Positions 1-12,800 of a DNA stretch of 64,000 nt are shown here, in pieces. The notes beneath the pieces are model-generated. The model did not search any database. It saw only the letters and a program-made list of their open reading frames with translations, and was not told the DNA's origin. Positions within the stretch are counted from its first letter, which is position 1. The number at the start of each line of letters is the position of its first letter. The stretch is taken from contig JASANZ010002179.1 of assembly GCA_030849805.1 (NCBI GenBank), forward strand, positions 1-64,000. Direction: 5' to 3'. The stretch comes from Sergeia podlipaevii (Eukaryota; Euglenozoa; Kinetoplastea; Trypanosomatida; Trypanosomatidae). The translations under genes were made by a program, and so were the position numbers.

Positions 1-834
1 ATGACATCAAAGTACCATTATTTTATTCACTACTATTATTCTATTTTCTTTTCAAAGTTTAGTAATCATAAAGAGCGTTCACGCCATTGTCGCTGTGGTT
101 GTGGCTTGTTTTACATCTTTCTTCCTTCCTTTTGCATTTTTAGAAAAAGAGAGGGGAAAAAATAACGAAGCACACACACACACACGCGCGCGCACATATA
201 TATATCTTACAACTGCAAATATCTTTACAGTTTTACAAGTAAATCCAAATACATATTACTTTTGCATACTTGTAGCTCTATCGATTTCTCACATAAAAAG
301 AAAGTGGGATACTTCTTATTATCTTTATTTTTTCTTTCTTTATCTTATTATTTCTTTTTATTCCTGACTGCTTTGCATCATCTTTTTTCCCTTTGCCTGT
401 GATCCGTCTGAGTTGAGTCCCAGCTTCTGTTGCGCAGCAGCACGCGTTCTGTGATAAATAAATATATTGAAAGAGAGAGGGAGAGAGGAAGGGAGAGGAG
501 GGGAAGTATAAAGAGAGAAGAAACAAAATAAAAAGTGGTTCTTCTCTTATTTTTGTAAACAGTTAGCGTGGATTGAATTTATAAATTTTTTTGTTGTTCT
601 CGAAAAGCAGTGTTGTTAAGGGGTGTGCTACACGTTCCTCTTGCGGTATTTCGATATCGATTTATTTATTTATTTATTTATTAGCTGAGGAGCATTGACA
701 TAGCATAAGAAGAAGAAAAAATAGTTGTTGTTTTATAACGTATATATACATCTATCGACATTTTGGCACATAATCAGGCGATTGAGTGATCATACAACGC
801 ATTCCCTCCTTTTTACATATATCCAAAAAAAAAA
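1..834. other. Intergenic/5' flank of the giant gene
   Basis: No credible gene is seen. The stretch is AT-rich and low in complexity: a CA/CG alternating run near 173-194, a purine-rich GAGAGGGA block near 471-500, and a (TTTA)n run near 661-682. The last part must hold the 5' UTR of the gene starting at 835. Short ORFs here have no family resemblance and biased composition. Confidence 0.7.
578..611 (+). promoter_or_regulatory. Candidate trans-splice acceptor for the giant gene
   Basis: A T-rich tract (TTTTTTTGTTGTTCTC) is followed by AAAAGCAG, giving AG dinucleotides suited to spliced-leader addition about 225 bases upstream of the ATG at 835. The assignment is from pattern only; other AGs nearer the start cannot be excluded. 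Confidence 0.4.
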
Positions 835-3800
835 ATGGGAGGAAACCAGAATGCAAAGGGCGGCCGGCATATGCTGCCTTCCTTCTTTACGCTTGCTCTT
901 CTAGCAATGCTGCTCATAGCCGTTCATCCTCTTACCTCCAACGCGGCAGCGTCGCAGCCGTCGTGTCCTAGTAAATGGTTTGAGTACACTCAGGTGATCC
1001 CCAGCAGCAGCAGCAGCGCTACGGCTTTAGTAAGTAGAAAAATGTGTGTGAGGGCTATACGAGCGGCTGCCATGCTAGCTCCCCCTATTGACATCGATAG
1101 GCAATGTCGTAGCATTGGTGTGGAGAGCGGCGGTGGTGAAAGTATGACGGCGATTTCTCCTCGCACGGTATCAGTGCACTCACAAGAAGAGAATGAAAGG
1201 CTGCGTGGACTCTTCTTTGATCCTCAAGACGGCGATGAGGGCCCAATTGGTGGCGCCCTTCCTCCTTCCTCTGATGACATTGTTGTGTTAGGCGGTGCGG
1301 CCGGGTTTGGGGACCTGCACTGGTTTGACGGCAGCGATGATGACGAAGATAATGAGAAGGAGGAAACGAGAGAGGGAAAGCGCGCGGGTGCAGTCCAAGC
1401 ACTGAGAAAGAAAAGAGGTATGCTGGAGCGTAGTAGTAGCCGAGCGCATCACCGGTATTCTAATTTTGCGTCTGGAGAGGACTGGGCCACACGGTCTGGG
1501 TGTATTGCTATGCAGAGGGATGGCACGTGGGTGCTGGTGGGCTGCACGGCTCCCAGCAGGCCTTACTTCTGCTCCTTTCCCTTCTCCGAGCTCCCTGAGA
1601 ATATAACTACTAGCACTGCTGCGCCGGGGGAGACAAACAGCACCGCAGCGCCGGGCGGAGACGACGAAGACGAAGAGAAGACGCTAGTGGCCTTGCGACC
1701 TGCTGTACCACAGCCGCCTCCGCCATGCTTAGCAGGCTGGAAGGCATACACTCCATCAAGAAATGCTAGCGCACCTTTCGCTTGGAGGGAGGAGGAGGAG
1801 CAGCAAGTAGGAGACGTATGTTACAGGTTCTTCGCTCCTTCATCACGAGAGGAAGGTGACGGTCGGCGTGGCTTGCCGCAGTCTCAGGCAGAGGTGTTCT
1901 GCCACAACTTTCACCCCATTGCCACGCTCACGAGTGTGCTCAGCAGGCATGAGGAGCAGTGGATTAGACAAGTGCTCCTACCGGGCAGCGCCGCGTACGT
2001 GGAGCTTGCTCGCCAAGGTCGAGTCTCGCTTATTAACGTTGGTGGACGATTTATCTACCACGGCCGTATTGGCAGCTGGAGTGCGGACACGTTCTACTAC
2101 AATCAAAGCGAATTTGACGCCTCAGCCCCTTCGAGCCCGGCGTGGCCGACGGATGCGAATCATCTGTATCACAATTGGGGGCTTAATGGACAGCAGCCTA
2201 GCCCGGACTACGGATGTCTCGCGCTCTCCACACGATCCAGTCAGACGTGGGCTACGTCGAATTGCCAGTCCGACTTACCTTTCATCTGCTCCTACTTGAA
2301 CGATGGGAGCTCCTACCCTTCACCGCCACCTGATGAGAACTCTTCCTCCGCGAGTACCGACAGCACTACCGAGGGGCCTGTTCCTACGGACGAACCAGAG
2401 GTGCCGCTGTGCCTCGATGGGTGGACACACTTCGCGCAGGGCAGCACTTGTTATCGCGCCTTTGATAGCTTTCTTGTCAGTAGTAGGTGGCGTGACGGCC
2501 GTGAGCGCGTCTCCCCATCCGCGATGGAGGACACCTGTCAGCAAGTACTCACCCGTGTTGCAACGGACCCTTCTCTCGTACACGCTGCTGCTGTCCGTAC
2601 GCCTGAGGAGAGCGCGGCGGCTGGGCAGTCACTCTTTGCCTTCTTTACCTCCAAGAGCAAAATTCCAATTCATGCCAGCAGCAACAGCAGCAGCCAACCT
2701 CGCAACGATGCGGAGTACAGGCTGAGAGGAAGGCAAGAGGAAGAAGAAGAAGAGGAAGCACTGAGAGCCATCATTGGCGTCGCATATAGGAACAGTGGCG
2801 CCTCTGGGCATTACTTGGACGGTTCTGGTCTCCTACCGCCTTTCCTCGCCGAGATGCTGTGGGCTGCGTATGAGCCCCTGCAGCCTCAAGGGTGCATCGC
2901 TGTAGATACTCAAGGGCGGTGGTATTGGCATCCGTGTGATAGCAGTAGTCGTGAAGCGGCCGAAGCGTTTGTTTGCCAATACCCAGCGAGCACGCTTCGG
3001 CCTCTGAAGCCTGAAGAAAGCAGCAGCAGCAGCAGCGAAACGACGCCTTCGGACTCGTCCTCGTCCGTGCCTGGGCCAACGCCAGATCCATCCCCGGAGG
3101 ACCCCGTTGCTGGGCGTGTGTGTACCAAGTCGCTCAACGGAGCATCGCACCTGGTGGTGTCTGCGGGTACAATCGGTGTCTACACCATGGACCCCTGCGA
3201 AAAGGACAAAGAGGAAGAAGAAAACACACGAAAAGAAGAAGGGGATATCAATCCCGCTTTATACGTGTATTTTGCGCCTGTCTCACCTTTCTTTGAGTAC
3301 GGCGTCTTCCGTAGCACTGGCAGCAGTAGCCTCGTCATGGGCTTGGGTAACCTCCCTCTTGACCCCATAGAGCGCGGACGTCTCTTTGGTCAGCTTCTCT
3401 TCGATACTACCACGTACGCACCGTGTGATGGTTTTAAGAAACAAGAGAACATCTTCAGAGCGCAAGACGGGCGTGTGGCGGTGCGGCACAGCTCTGTGCG
3501 AGAGCTTGGCTATGTATGTGTATCCGCAGATGGTGTGCACTACAAGCCGAGTGGCGTGACGTATGAAGTGGTCGGGGCCTCGCTCAAAGGCTTTGTGCCG
3601 CTCGTGCCACGCGTGGAAGAGAAAGAGAAGGACGGTGCACAGAAGGAAGGGAGGGAGCCATCGATGACTTCTCCCACGTCGACGGTGGAGTGGCTTCCGC
3701 CGTTGTTTTACTCCACTGAAGAACTGAGAGAAATGATGAGGAAGACGAAAAGTGCGAGCAAGAAACTTGGTGACACCCTTGCGCAGGCTCTCGCGATCCG

Positions 3801-6800
3801 CCGCTTCACGAGCGGCGTGCTCCAGCTTTATGTAGAGAGCAGTGTCGGGCCAAACTACAACCACACTTCGAAAGACCGCCAACAACAAGGAAAAGAAGAA
3901 GAAGAGACTTATGGCGACGACGATGGGTCTCTGGTCGAGTACATCCGCTTTTCCTCCTCCGAGGACTGCATGCACAGCAGCTTTTTGCTACTGGAGAATG
4001 ACGTACGCGTGGTGGAGGTCGGTTCCGCTTACATCGCTGAGAGAGATGTTCAGCAGCAGCAGCGGGTAACAGAAGGGGAGAGAGCAAAGAGCGCGTACGG
4101 CATCACTTATCAGCAAGCGGATGCCATTGCCGTCTCGCGCTCCTCGCTGAAGCGACTTACAGATCCGCAATCTGCTCAAGACGAACCGCCTGTTGAGTAC
4201 TATGTGTGTGTGGCGGTGCGCAAGGCACACCCTCACCATGCAGTGCTCCTCAACGACACAAACACAAGGACAACAGCTGACGAGATGACGCACATGGGTG
4301 AAGTTGCTATGGATCGACTCCGTTCCCTTCGCTCTATGGGTGTGCTAGGCGAGCCGGTGACTCTCTACACCGTTGTGCCAGGCTTGAAAGTGCATGTTAC
4401 TGCGCCACCCGTGTCGGTGCAGGGCATGTGGGCCTTGTCTCCGCGTCCCACTCAGCGTGCGTCGCTCGCACGTATTCCGGCTGTTCAAAGCAACAGGATC
4501 TGCTCCTCCATAGGAGAGGAAGGAAAGAACCGGTATCGCGATGAGATTGTTTTATGCACAGGCATCACGTGTGGAACAGGGAAGCTGAATCCTGACGCGC
4601 TTGGTCAGGCGAGTCGCTCATCCATCACCGTCCCGCAGTATTCGTCGCCAGTCATTCTGCTTGATGGAGCAGGGCTTCAGGAGGGCATGAGCGTGCTTCT
4701 CTCCAGGGACAAGCACCGCTGCGACCGAGAGCAGGAGAGTCTCGCCACAGCGATGGATCCTTCCATGACAGCAGCGGCGGGAGTTCCGGCTTATCTGGAT
4801 ACAATGGTGCCCATCAGCGTGGTGGAGATGGACGTGTATGATTACTTTGTACCGCAGTTCACTGAGGAAGGGGAAAGAAGAAGAGGAGATAAAGTTGGTG
4901 AGAGCGCTGATGTAGTGGCAGCGGCGGCGGGGATTCGCTACCGTAACGTGAAGAGCACGAAGCAGGTGCCCTTTATTCAGCTCAACACGAATCACACCGG
5001 CATGTGGGGTAGCAGTAGCCACAACGACAATGGTGATGGAGAAGATGACAGCGTGACGTGGTACGTCTGTCTGTCCTACGCCACCACAACGTCCTTCGTC
5101 TCCCTCAAGTCATTAGAAATTCGTGTGCAGCGGCAATCTATTGGCGGAGTGACGGCCTCCAGCGTCGCCGTGAGCAGCAGTGGAGTAGGAGGTGAGGAGC
5201 AGCAACTCGATCCGTCTAGCGCGAGCGTGCATCTCAACGTAAACGTCGGTTTTGCGGGTCTGCTCAAGCTGTGGGGCATGGACATGAGCATGTGGTCGGA
5301 GGCGACTATTCAGGGCACCCAAGTGGCGTTCATGGAGCTCTCCTCCTCTGCTGTCACCTCGAAGACGCCGATGGGAAGCGGCACACTGGTGGGGCAAGTG
5401 TGTCCAGATTCCGCCCTCGCCGGAAACGCGCAGAGAGTTCTCGGGATTGTGCCCGCTCCGCGAGTGATCAGTGGTGATTATGATGACACACATAGCAGCA
5501 GCAGCGTGTATGAGAGACGACGCACGTGCACCTGTCCCGACACCAACTGCAGCACGTCAGCAGCAACAGAGAAGCAAGAAGAAGGTGGTGAGGAAGGCGA
5601 GCTCGAGAGCAGCTTTGCCGCTGTGGTTATCCCTCAGGGCTACTTCCCGGAGGAGTCCTCGTGGCGCCTACAGCTATGCCTCTCGGTGCCTCGTCCGTTC
5701 TCGGTAGAGTCCACTGGTCGTGTCTTCTACGCCACGGCAGCGACGGTGGATGTTCGACCGATCGAGCTGCTCTTTGTGGGCCGCTATGGCTTCAACTTGT
5801 CTTCTTCAGCGCCGTCGCCATCATCATCATCTGCCACCGCCACCCCCAACACCGTCGTGACCATTGCTGAGGAGTCAGAAAATGTTGTGTTCCCTCTCAT
5901 TGGGTATGGACTACGCCCCGACATGACTGTTTTCTTCTCCAAGAGGCCCTGTTATGGACAAACTGCGCTTGTCGACCCCGATCTGGCGCGCCGCCAGAGT
6001 GTCCTGAACCTCACCGTTACCACCGCTTACGATCTGCCGAGCAACTACTGGGCCTCCCTTGCAAGCGACGTACTTGGGGGCGAGATTCCTTCCGGCAATA
6101 GCAGCAGTAGCGGCACTTCAAAGCCATCTTCGTTGCTTGCGAAAAGCAATGGAGGGCAGACACAGCCTCTCTTCATCACCCTCACGAAGAGCGAGGTTAC
6201 CACACGCGCAATTGCTGAAAGGCTCTTCAGCATCAATGAAGATGGCAGTCCATCATTGGAGCGACGCCCCTTGCACATGTGTTTGTATGCTCCCGGCACT
6301 CGCAGGGAGGTGTTTCCTACTGCGTTCCGCCTAGTCGTGAAGACGCCCTACGTGGCCAGTATTTATAACAACCCACATGATATACCGCTCATTGATAAAA
6401 CTTTGAGGCGTCACTCAACTGAGGAGAGCAGCGTGTCACTGATAAATGGCCTAGGCACAGACGACGGCAGCAATACCGAGCCTGACAGCACTGATAAGGC
6501 GACGGTGATCTACGCGGCCTACATGGATATCATAGTGGAGGGCTTCGGCCTCAAGGAAGGCCAGACACGCTTTATACCAGCCGTGGACTGTAGTAATATA
6601 TCTAGCTTTCTCTGGCGTGCACCGGTGGCGGTCTCGGCGATTCCGTCCGGCACGATCGCGCGTGGCTTCTCTCCTGCAGAGCGCTACGTTGACCCCCAGA
6701 CTTCCATGTCCTCGTGGTTTATTCCTCTCAACCAGGCTCACACGACGAGGGTCGGAGCAAAGGATTGGCCCTTCGCCCCGAGCGCGGGTGGCACAGTATC

Positions 6801-9800
6801 ACGCTTCGTCTGGTGCGTCCGCTACGATGATGACGGTGGCAAGCAGGAACAGGAGGGCTTAGCAGGAGGAAATGAGAACGATGATTCAGGCAGCGCTGGG
6901 GACGAAAATGATCGGCTTGGAGGCTTTGTCTCCACTGGCATTCCGTACTCCCTCGCCATTCCCGCCGTCGATGGCTTTAAGCAGATGGATGGTTCCGTGA
7001 CGCAGGAGCTTGTGCTGCCTACGCAAGACAGTGAGCTTGGACAGTGGCAGAGCATTCATCTGGTTGGCCCCGTCGTTGACTTCACGTTTGCGGTTGGCAA
7101 CCCACTTTACATGTTCCTTGCCGAGGAAGGACTCTCGTGCAAGGCTATCAAGAACTACTACTTGGAGAAGGGCCTGCTAGCAGAGAAGCTGATTATTGCA
7201 GTGGATGGGTCCGCAGTGATGATGCCGAATCACATGACCTCGGAGGGTATCTTCAAGTTCTGCACCAGCGCTGTATATCCCAACGCCCGCTCTGCGACGC
7301 TTGGAATTGAGTCCGCTCTTCAGTTTTTTGAACTTGGCCCGTTACGTCTTCGTTTAGTGAAGCCAGTCTACTCTGTCCTCTCACTCAACCACACTCGTGC
7401 CGTCACGGTGGAGCAGGGGCAAGAGTGGACACTGCCTATCACAGGCACTTTTATCTCGAACGCGAGCTTCATCCGCTTCAAGCGGTTTGGAGAGAGCTGC
7501 GAGGGGGCCATGACTGCTGACGGTGCGCTGGAGGATATCGCCGTGCATGACATCTTCGAAGGGTTGCACTTATTCGGCAAGGAGAACAGCAGTGAGAACG
7601 GGGAGCCGGATTCTCTTATGCTGCAGACCATCACAAACAGTAGCAGCAACAACAGTACGCTCGGTGTGAATCCCAATCTCTATGTTGTGCTTGAGCGAGG
7701 CTTGATCCGTGCCCTTGCCGCCCCCGAGCAGTATCAGTTGTGCTTCAAGGCAAACAGAGCCACTCCGTGGCAAGCCTCTGCTACTGTCACCCTCACCGTT
7801 GTGGAGCACATCAGGCGGCCCACAGAGTACGCGTATTTCGCCGCAGATGGGAGCGATGACGTCACGGCTGTGCTGGCCGTGCCACCCACAAAGGTCGCGC
7901 TGCCGTGGATCACTGGTGAGGCGGGGCGTGTTAACATGGTTGGCGCTGCAGGGCACGAGGTGGCGGTGGCGCTCTGGTGCCCAGGCGAGGCCACGTCTGC
8001 TGATTCTGGTGGAGAAGAAGCAGAGGGGTACGCCGCCGACGCGCCTTGCGGTGATCACCGGCGTGTCATGTTTGTCAAGCCTATGGAGGACGGCAGCGAC
8101 CCGTGTTTCTTTGACGCCGAGGCGGTTCAGGAAGACATTGTTCGTGGTCCATACGTGATTGACTACGGTGTCCTCACGATACCAGCGAGCATGAGCAAGG
8201 AGGGGGTCCACTTCTATCCAAACGTGACGCAGCCATGGATCATGTGCTTAGAGACAGGCCCAGAAAGGTGGCGTCAGCCGCGCAACCCACTTTTCCAGTT
8301 GCAGCTCGCCACTGCGACCCCCATTGGGTTCCGAGACTTGCCAGACGACTTCAGCAACACCTCGGCGACGTTTGTGTGGACGCAAGGGAAGCAGCGACAC
8401 AGCGAGCTTGTGCTGAGGAGGACAGAAGCAGGGCAGGAGATAGACTTGGCGAGTCACGAGGTGGCGCTGGGAGAAGTGGGAGGAGAAGACCGCATGTATG
8501 CGGAAGGCAACCAAACACTTTTGTTGCATGCAGAGGACAGCAGCACGGCCTTTTATCTAAACGGGTACGCTATCCAGCGAGGATACCTCATGCGCTTTGG
8601 TGCCAACTGTGAGGCAGACGTCTTTGTGGATTCGACGACAACAACAATGCAGGCTGTAGAAGGAAGCAGCAACAGCAGCAGCAGTGATGGAGGGGAGATA
8701 GATCCTTTTGATGCAGCCATCATTGAATCCCAGAAAATTGCAAATCCCCTCCTCTACCGTCACCCGCTTCTCATCGAAGATGACCGCGGGCTGTTCCTTA
8801 TGCCACGAGCGCACATGGCGCTTGAGCAAGCCAGGCCAGTGCCCATGTGCCTCTCCACAGACGGCGGTTTCTTCTACACGCGCACGCTGCTGTCGCTAGC
8901 CATCCTGCCTTCTCGCCTCATCCGAGACAACCCTGAGGACGAGCGGGACCTCTTGCAGCGTATCTTCGCCTACACAGTAGTCGTGGCCAGGAACAGCTCT
9001 GGCGAGGTAGACCTCACGAGCACAATTGAAACAGCCTTGGCAAGCGCGCGCAAAGATCCCTCGGCGGTACCTGTCTGGCCTCTCCTTCCTGTTGGTACAC
9101 GTGTGCGCCTCGCTACCACTTGTGACGATAGCGACCAGCCATCCGCCAAGCTGCCTGGGAACGAGGACGAGGAGGAGGCGTACGTGCGGTTGCCAGAGGT
9201 GTGGGTTTCGGAAAGGCCAAACGTGATTCGACTCACCGCTGCGCACACAGCGGCTAAGATACGCAGCCGTCTCCGTGTCTGCGCGGTGATGCCCGCTGCG
9301 GAGACAGCAGGAGAGAGGACGAGGATCGCTGAAGAACAGTCAAGTAAGGGGAGGAGGAGGAGGAAGAGAGAAGGAAAGGGCAAGAGGGGTACTGGCGTCC
9401 AGGCGAAGGCGTCGAGGACGTCGTCTTTATCATCTAATCCGTTTGTCGACACCGGCCTGCGCTTGAAGGTGCTCGACGTCTCCATCGCCTCTGTTACGGT
9501 GCATCGATGGGGTGAGAAGACCGCACAACTCTTGGCAAGCCGCCAGGACGACGACGGCCAGGGTGGCATCCGCGAGGTTGTGCTTCGCCGCGCAGATGAA
9601 GAACTGATGCTCACGGTGACGCTCAAGAGCGGTAGTGGCAGTGAGAGCGGGGTTGTATGTCGTGGCGGCGATGGCGTCGGGTGCTTGGTGGATCGCTTTC
9701 TGTACACACTGGATACGTCTGCACCCGCTCTTCCTTTCTTTTCACTCGCCCGCTTCCGTCTCGGCCGCACGCTGCACGAGTGCCTCGCGCCACCTCCCAA

Positions 9801-12800
9801 ACAGGAGGAGCAAGGCAGTAGCAGCTCGAGCTCAAGTGCTGGGGGAATTGACGGTAAAGAGGCGTCCTCTCAGGAGACGTCTGCTGAAGCGGCCATCGTC
9901 ACCTTCGACGCCATGAAGGCGGAATTTTCGAATACATCGCTTCGCGTATCGGCCCTTGACAGCGTTTTTGGCCATTTTGTGGCCCCTTTGTCGCAGATCT
10001 ACGCCGCGCGCGGCGACGTGCATGTGGCAGACCCGTGGGCACCAGCATCACTGTGTCTCTCTGTTGATGGCGGCAGGCACTACATGTCCGTTGGCATCGC
10101 CTACTTCACTGCCGACTGGGCACCTACGCTGATGGTGAGCGTAGATAACAGCAGCAGCAGCGTCGCCCCGGGTGAGATCACGGCCTCACCCAGCGCCGAA
10201 CTCAACCTCAGTACTCTCTATAGAACAGATATTCATGCCTATCAGTACACGAGTGTGTCTGGCATGATCGCAGACACTCGCTACAGCACTCGCCTCAACC
10301 AATCCATCCTTCCAATGTCGTCTAGTACTGCTATTGCTAATGCTGCGGTGAACACGTTCCTTGGTGACTTTACTAGCCATGCGCTGTGGACGGGCTTCTT
10401 TGGCCGCACTGGCTTCGCTATTGGCGGCCTTCTCTTCCTCGGTTCTGATACTGCCTTTGTGCTTGACACGACGCAAGCCCTCCTCTTTGCGGTCGACTAT
10501 GTTCGTAGTGGTATCGAAACTGGGCTGCACGTGGTAGCGGAACGTTGGTCCCTGCTGTGTCTCGGTAATGCAGACTTCATCATGACAGATCAGTTCGTGC
10601 AAGGGGCGCGGGTTGGCGCTTTACTCGCCGCAGATGCCGCGCAGTGTGTTCGCGGGCTCCCTGGCGGCACGACGTTGCGCATCGTTGGACCACTCGGTAC
10701 AGGACTTAGTAGTGACGGTATGGTTGGACAAGAAAAGGGTACTACCACAGAGACAGATGAGGACGCTGAAGCTGCTTTGCAGAGACAGATGGCAGAGCTC
10801 TGTGGCGGGCTACGTCACAGCACACGCGCCGAGGCCTCCTGGGCCTTCAATGCGTTTGTTATGTGGCCTCAAGCCTTCTCCTGGCGCGCTGCCACAATGC
10901 AAACTGTAGCTCTGGCAGCAGCACTTCAGATGCCATCCGCTGGCAAGTACGTCGCTGATGGCATGTATGGCGTATGCATCGAGCAGATGTTGCCCTATGG
11001 TATTGCAGCCCCTGTTGCGAACAGTTCAGCAACGGCCTCAGCAGCGTACTACCCCACGCCCGTGCGTCTGCACGTCACCAGCGGCGCGCTCTCCGTTTCC
11101 GTGGTGGCACGCGCGAAGGAAGGCACTGTGGCTGTCTTTCAGGGCACCAACGCCGCGCTGCCACTGCAAGGTACCGCGGTACATCTTCCACAAACCCCAG
11201 TGCTGGTAGCGCTCGCGCCGGCCTCATCACGTGTAGTTCCTGTATGGTCGTCGGTTGGCCTTGATCGAGCATTTGTGATGCAGAGGCTAAATGGAAACTG
11301 TGGTGATGTCTCGACGCTGCGCGACCCGGTCAGTGGTAAGACACGCCTTGCTGCGTTTGGTCATCCCAATCGCACTGATGGAGTTGCTACAGCGGCGGAT
11401 ATCTTGATGGCCACGCCTTGGTACAATGGGCAGCACGGCTGGCTCCGCATTGCCGCCGGCTACACCCGTTACCTTACTAACACCAGCAGCACCGCTTCTT
11501 ATCTCGTGTGTTATAGTGTGGACTACGGCTTAAGCTTCCAGCCGGTCATCGCTATCGGGGCAGACCAGAAGATGGCAGTGACCCTCGCGGTGTTGCCACC
11601 TACTATCACAGGTGTCGCTGCGATGCCGCCTATTGGTAATGGTCGCGGCACATCGGTTGAAGAGGCGCTCTCAACCGTTCCCTCCGCCGCACGGGTGCAG
11701 CGACAGTACCTGCTGCCCTCTCAGCAACAGCCCGGCAATTCCTCTGAGGCAGCACCATGGGATGAAGTGATTGTGACAACCACTGTGAATGGTCATGTCG
11801 TGCTCGCACGTGCGCCACGATTTTACGCGAACGATACGAATGGGTTTGTTGGCAACGGCATCGGTCTACAGAGTGGTCGAGAGAAGGCCTTTGATTCAGA
11901 GAAGAAGAAGGAGGAGAACACAGCTCCCTTGACGGCTGAAACGATGCCAACGGTGGCAGGTGCAGTAGCGGTACTACGCTCGAGCGTGCATGGCTCTATG
12001 TGCAGTGGCACCACACTCGCCAACCTGGCTGCTGAAGGCATGAGCGGACGCAATGGAGGAGGCACAGAGGGAAGCGGAGGTGCTTCTCCTCTGGCATTGC
12101 CCATTTTCATCGTCAATTTGCACTCTGGTTACGTGTGGAGCGAGAAGGATACCTCTACCCTAAGAAATTATTCTTATTCACTCTCTTCAGGCGAGGAGGA
12201 TGAGCTGGTGGCGATGATCAATGCTGAAACCAACCCTGTGCTAGCGAACAGCACGTGGCTCGCCAACACGCAGGAGCTGCAGCGCAAATATGGGGCAAGT
12301 GGTGGCGTCGTGAGCGTTATTTCGCTCCTTGGCCTTATCCAGCAGCAGCAAGCGGTAGTGCAGAAGGCAGCAAATATGCTTGTTGGTGAATCCTTCGTGG
12401 TGTGCGTCTCTACAGATGGCAAGCACTTCTACAGCGCCAATGCAGCCTCTTCTTCTACCTCTTCTAATTCTTCTCAGGCACAGCTGAGGAACGGAAGCGC
12501 AGAGGGAAAGGCACAAGAGGCAGCAACAGTAGAACTAAGCGCGGTACGTCGACTAGGAGTGACTGCCCAAGCCGCGCAGGAGCCTACAGCGCTCTCGCAT
12601 GTGCCGTCCTCCGCATTGCTCCTTATGCCCAACGTGGAGAAGCGGGGCACAAACTACGTGCGCGATGTCTCGCTCCTTGCGAAGCTTCTTGTCCGGCCTA
12701 ACCTCACCAAGACCCACAATACGAGCGTCTCATCCTCCCCCTTTTCTGCCTCCACAGAGGCTGTACCACCACCACTATCGCTAGAGCTGCACGTCACACG

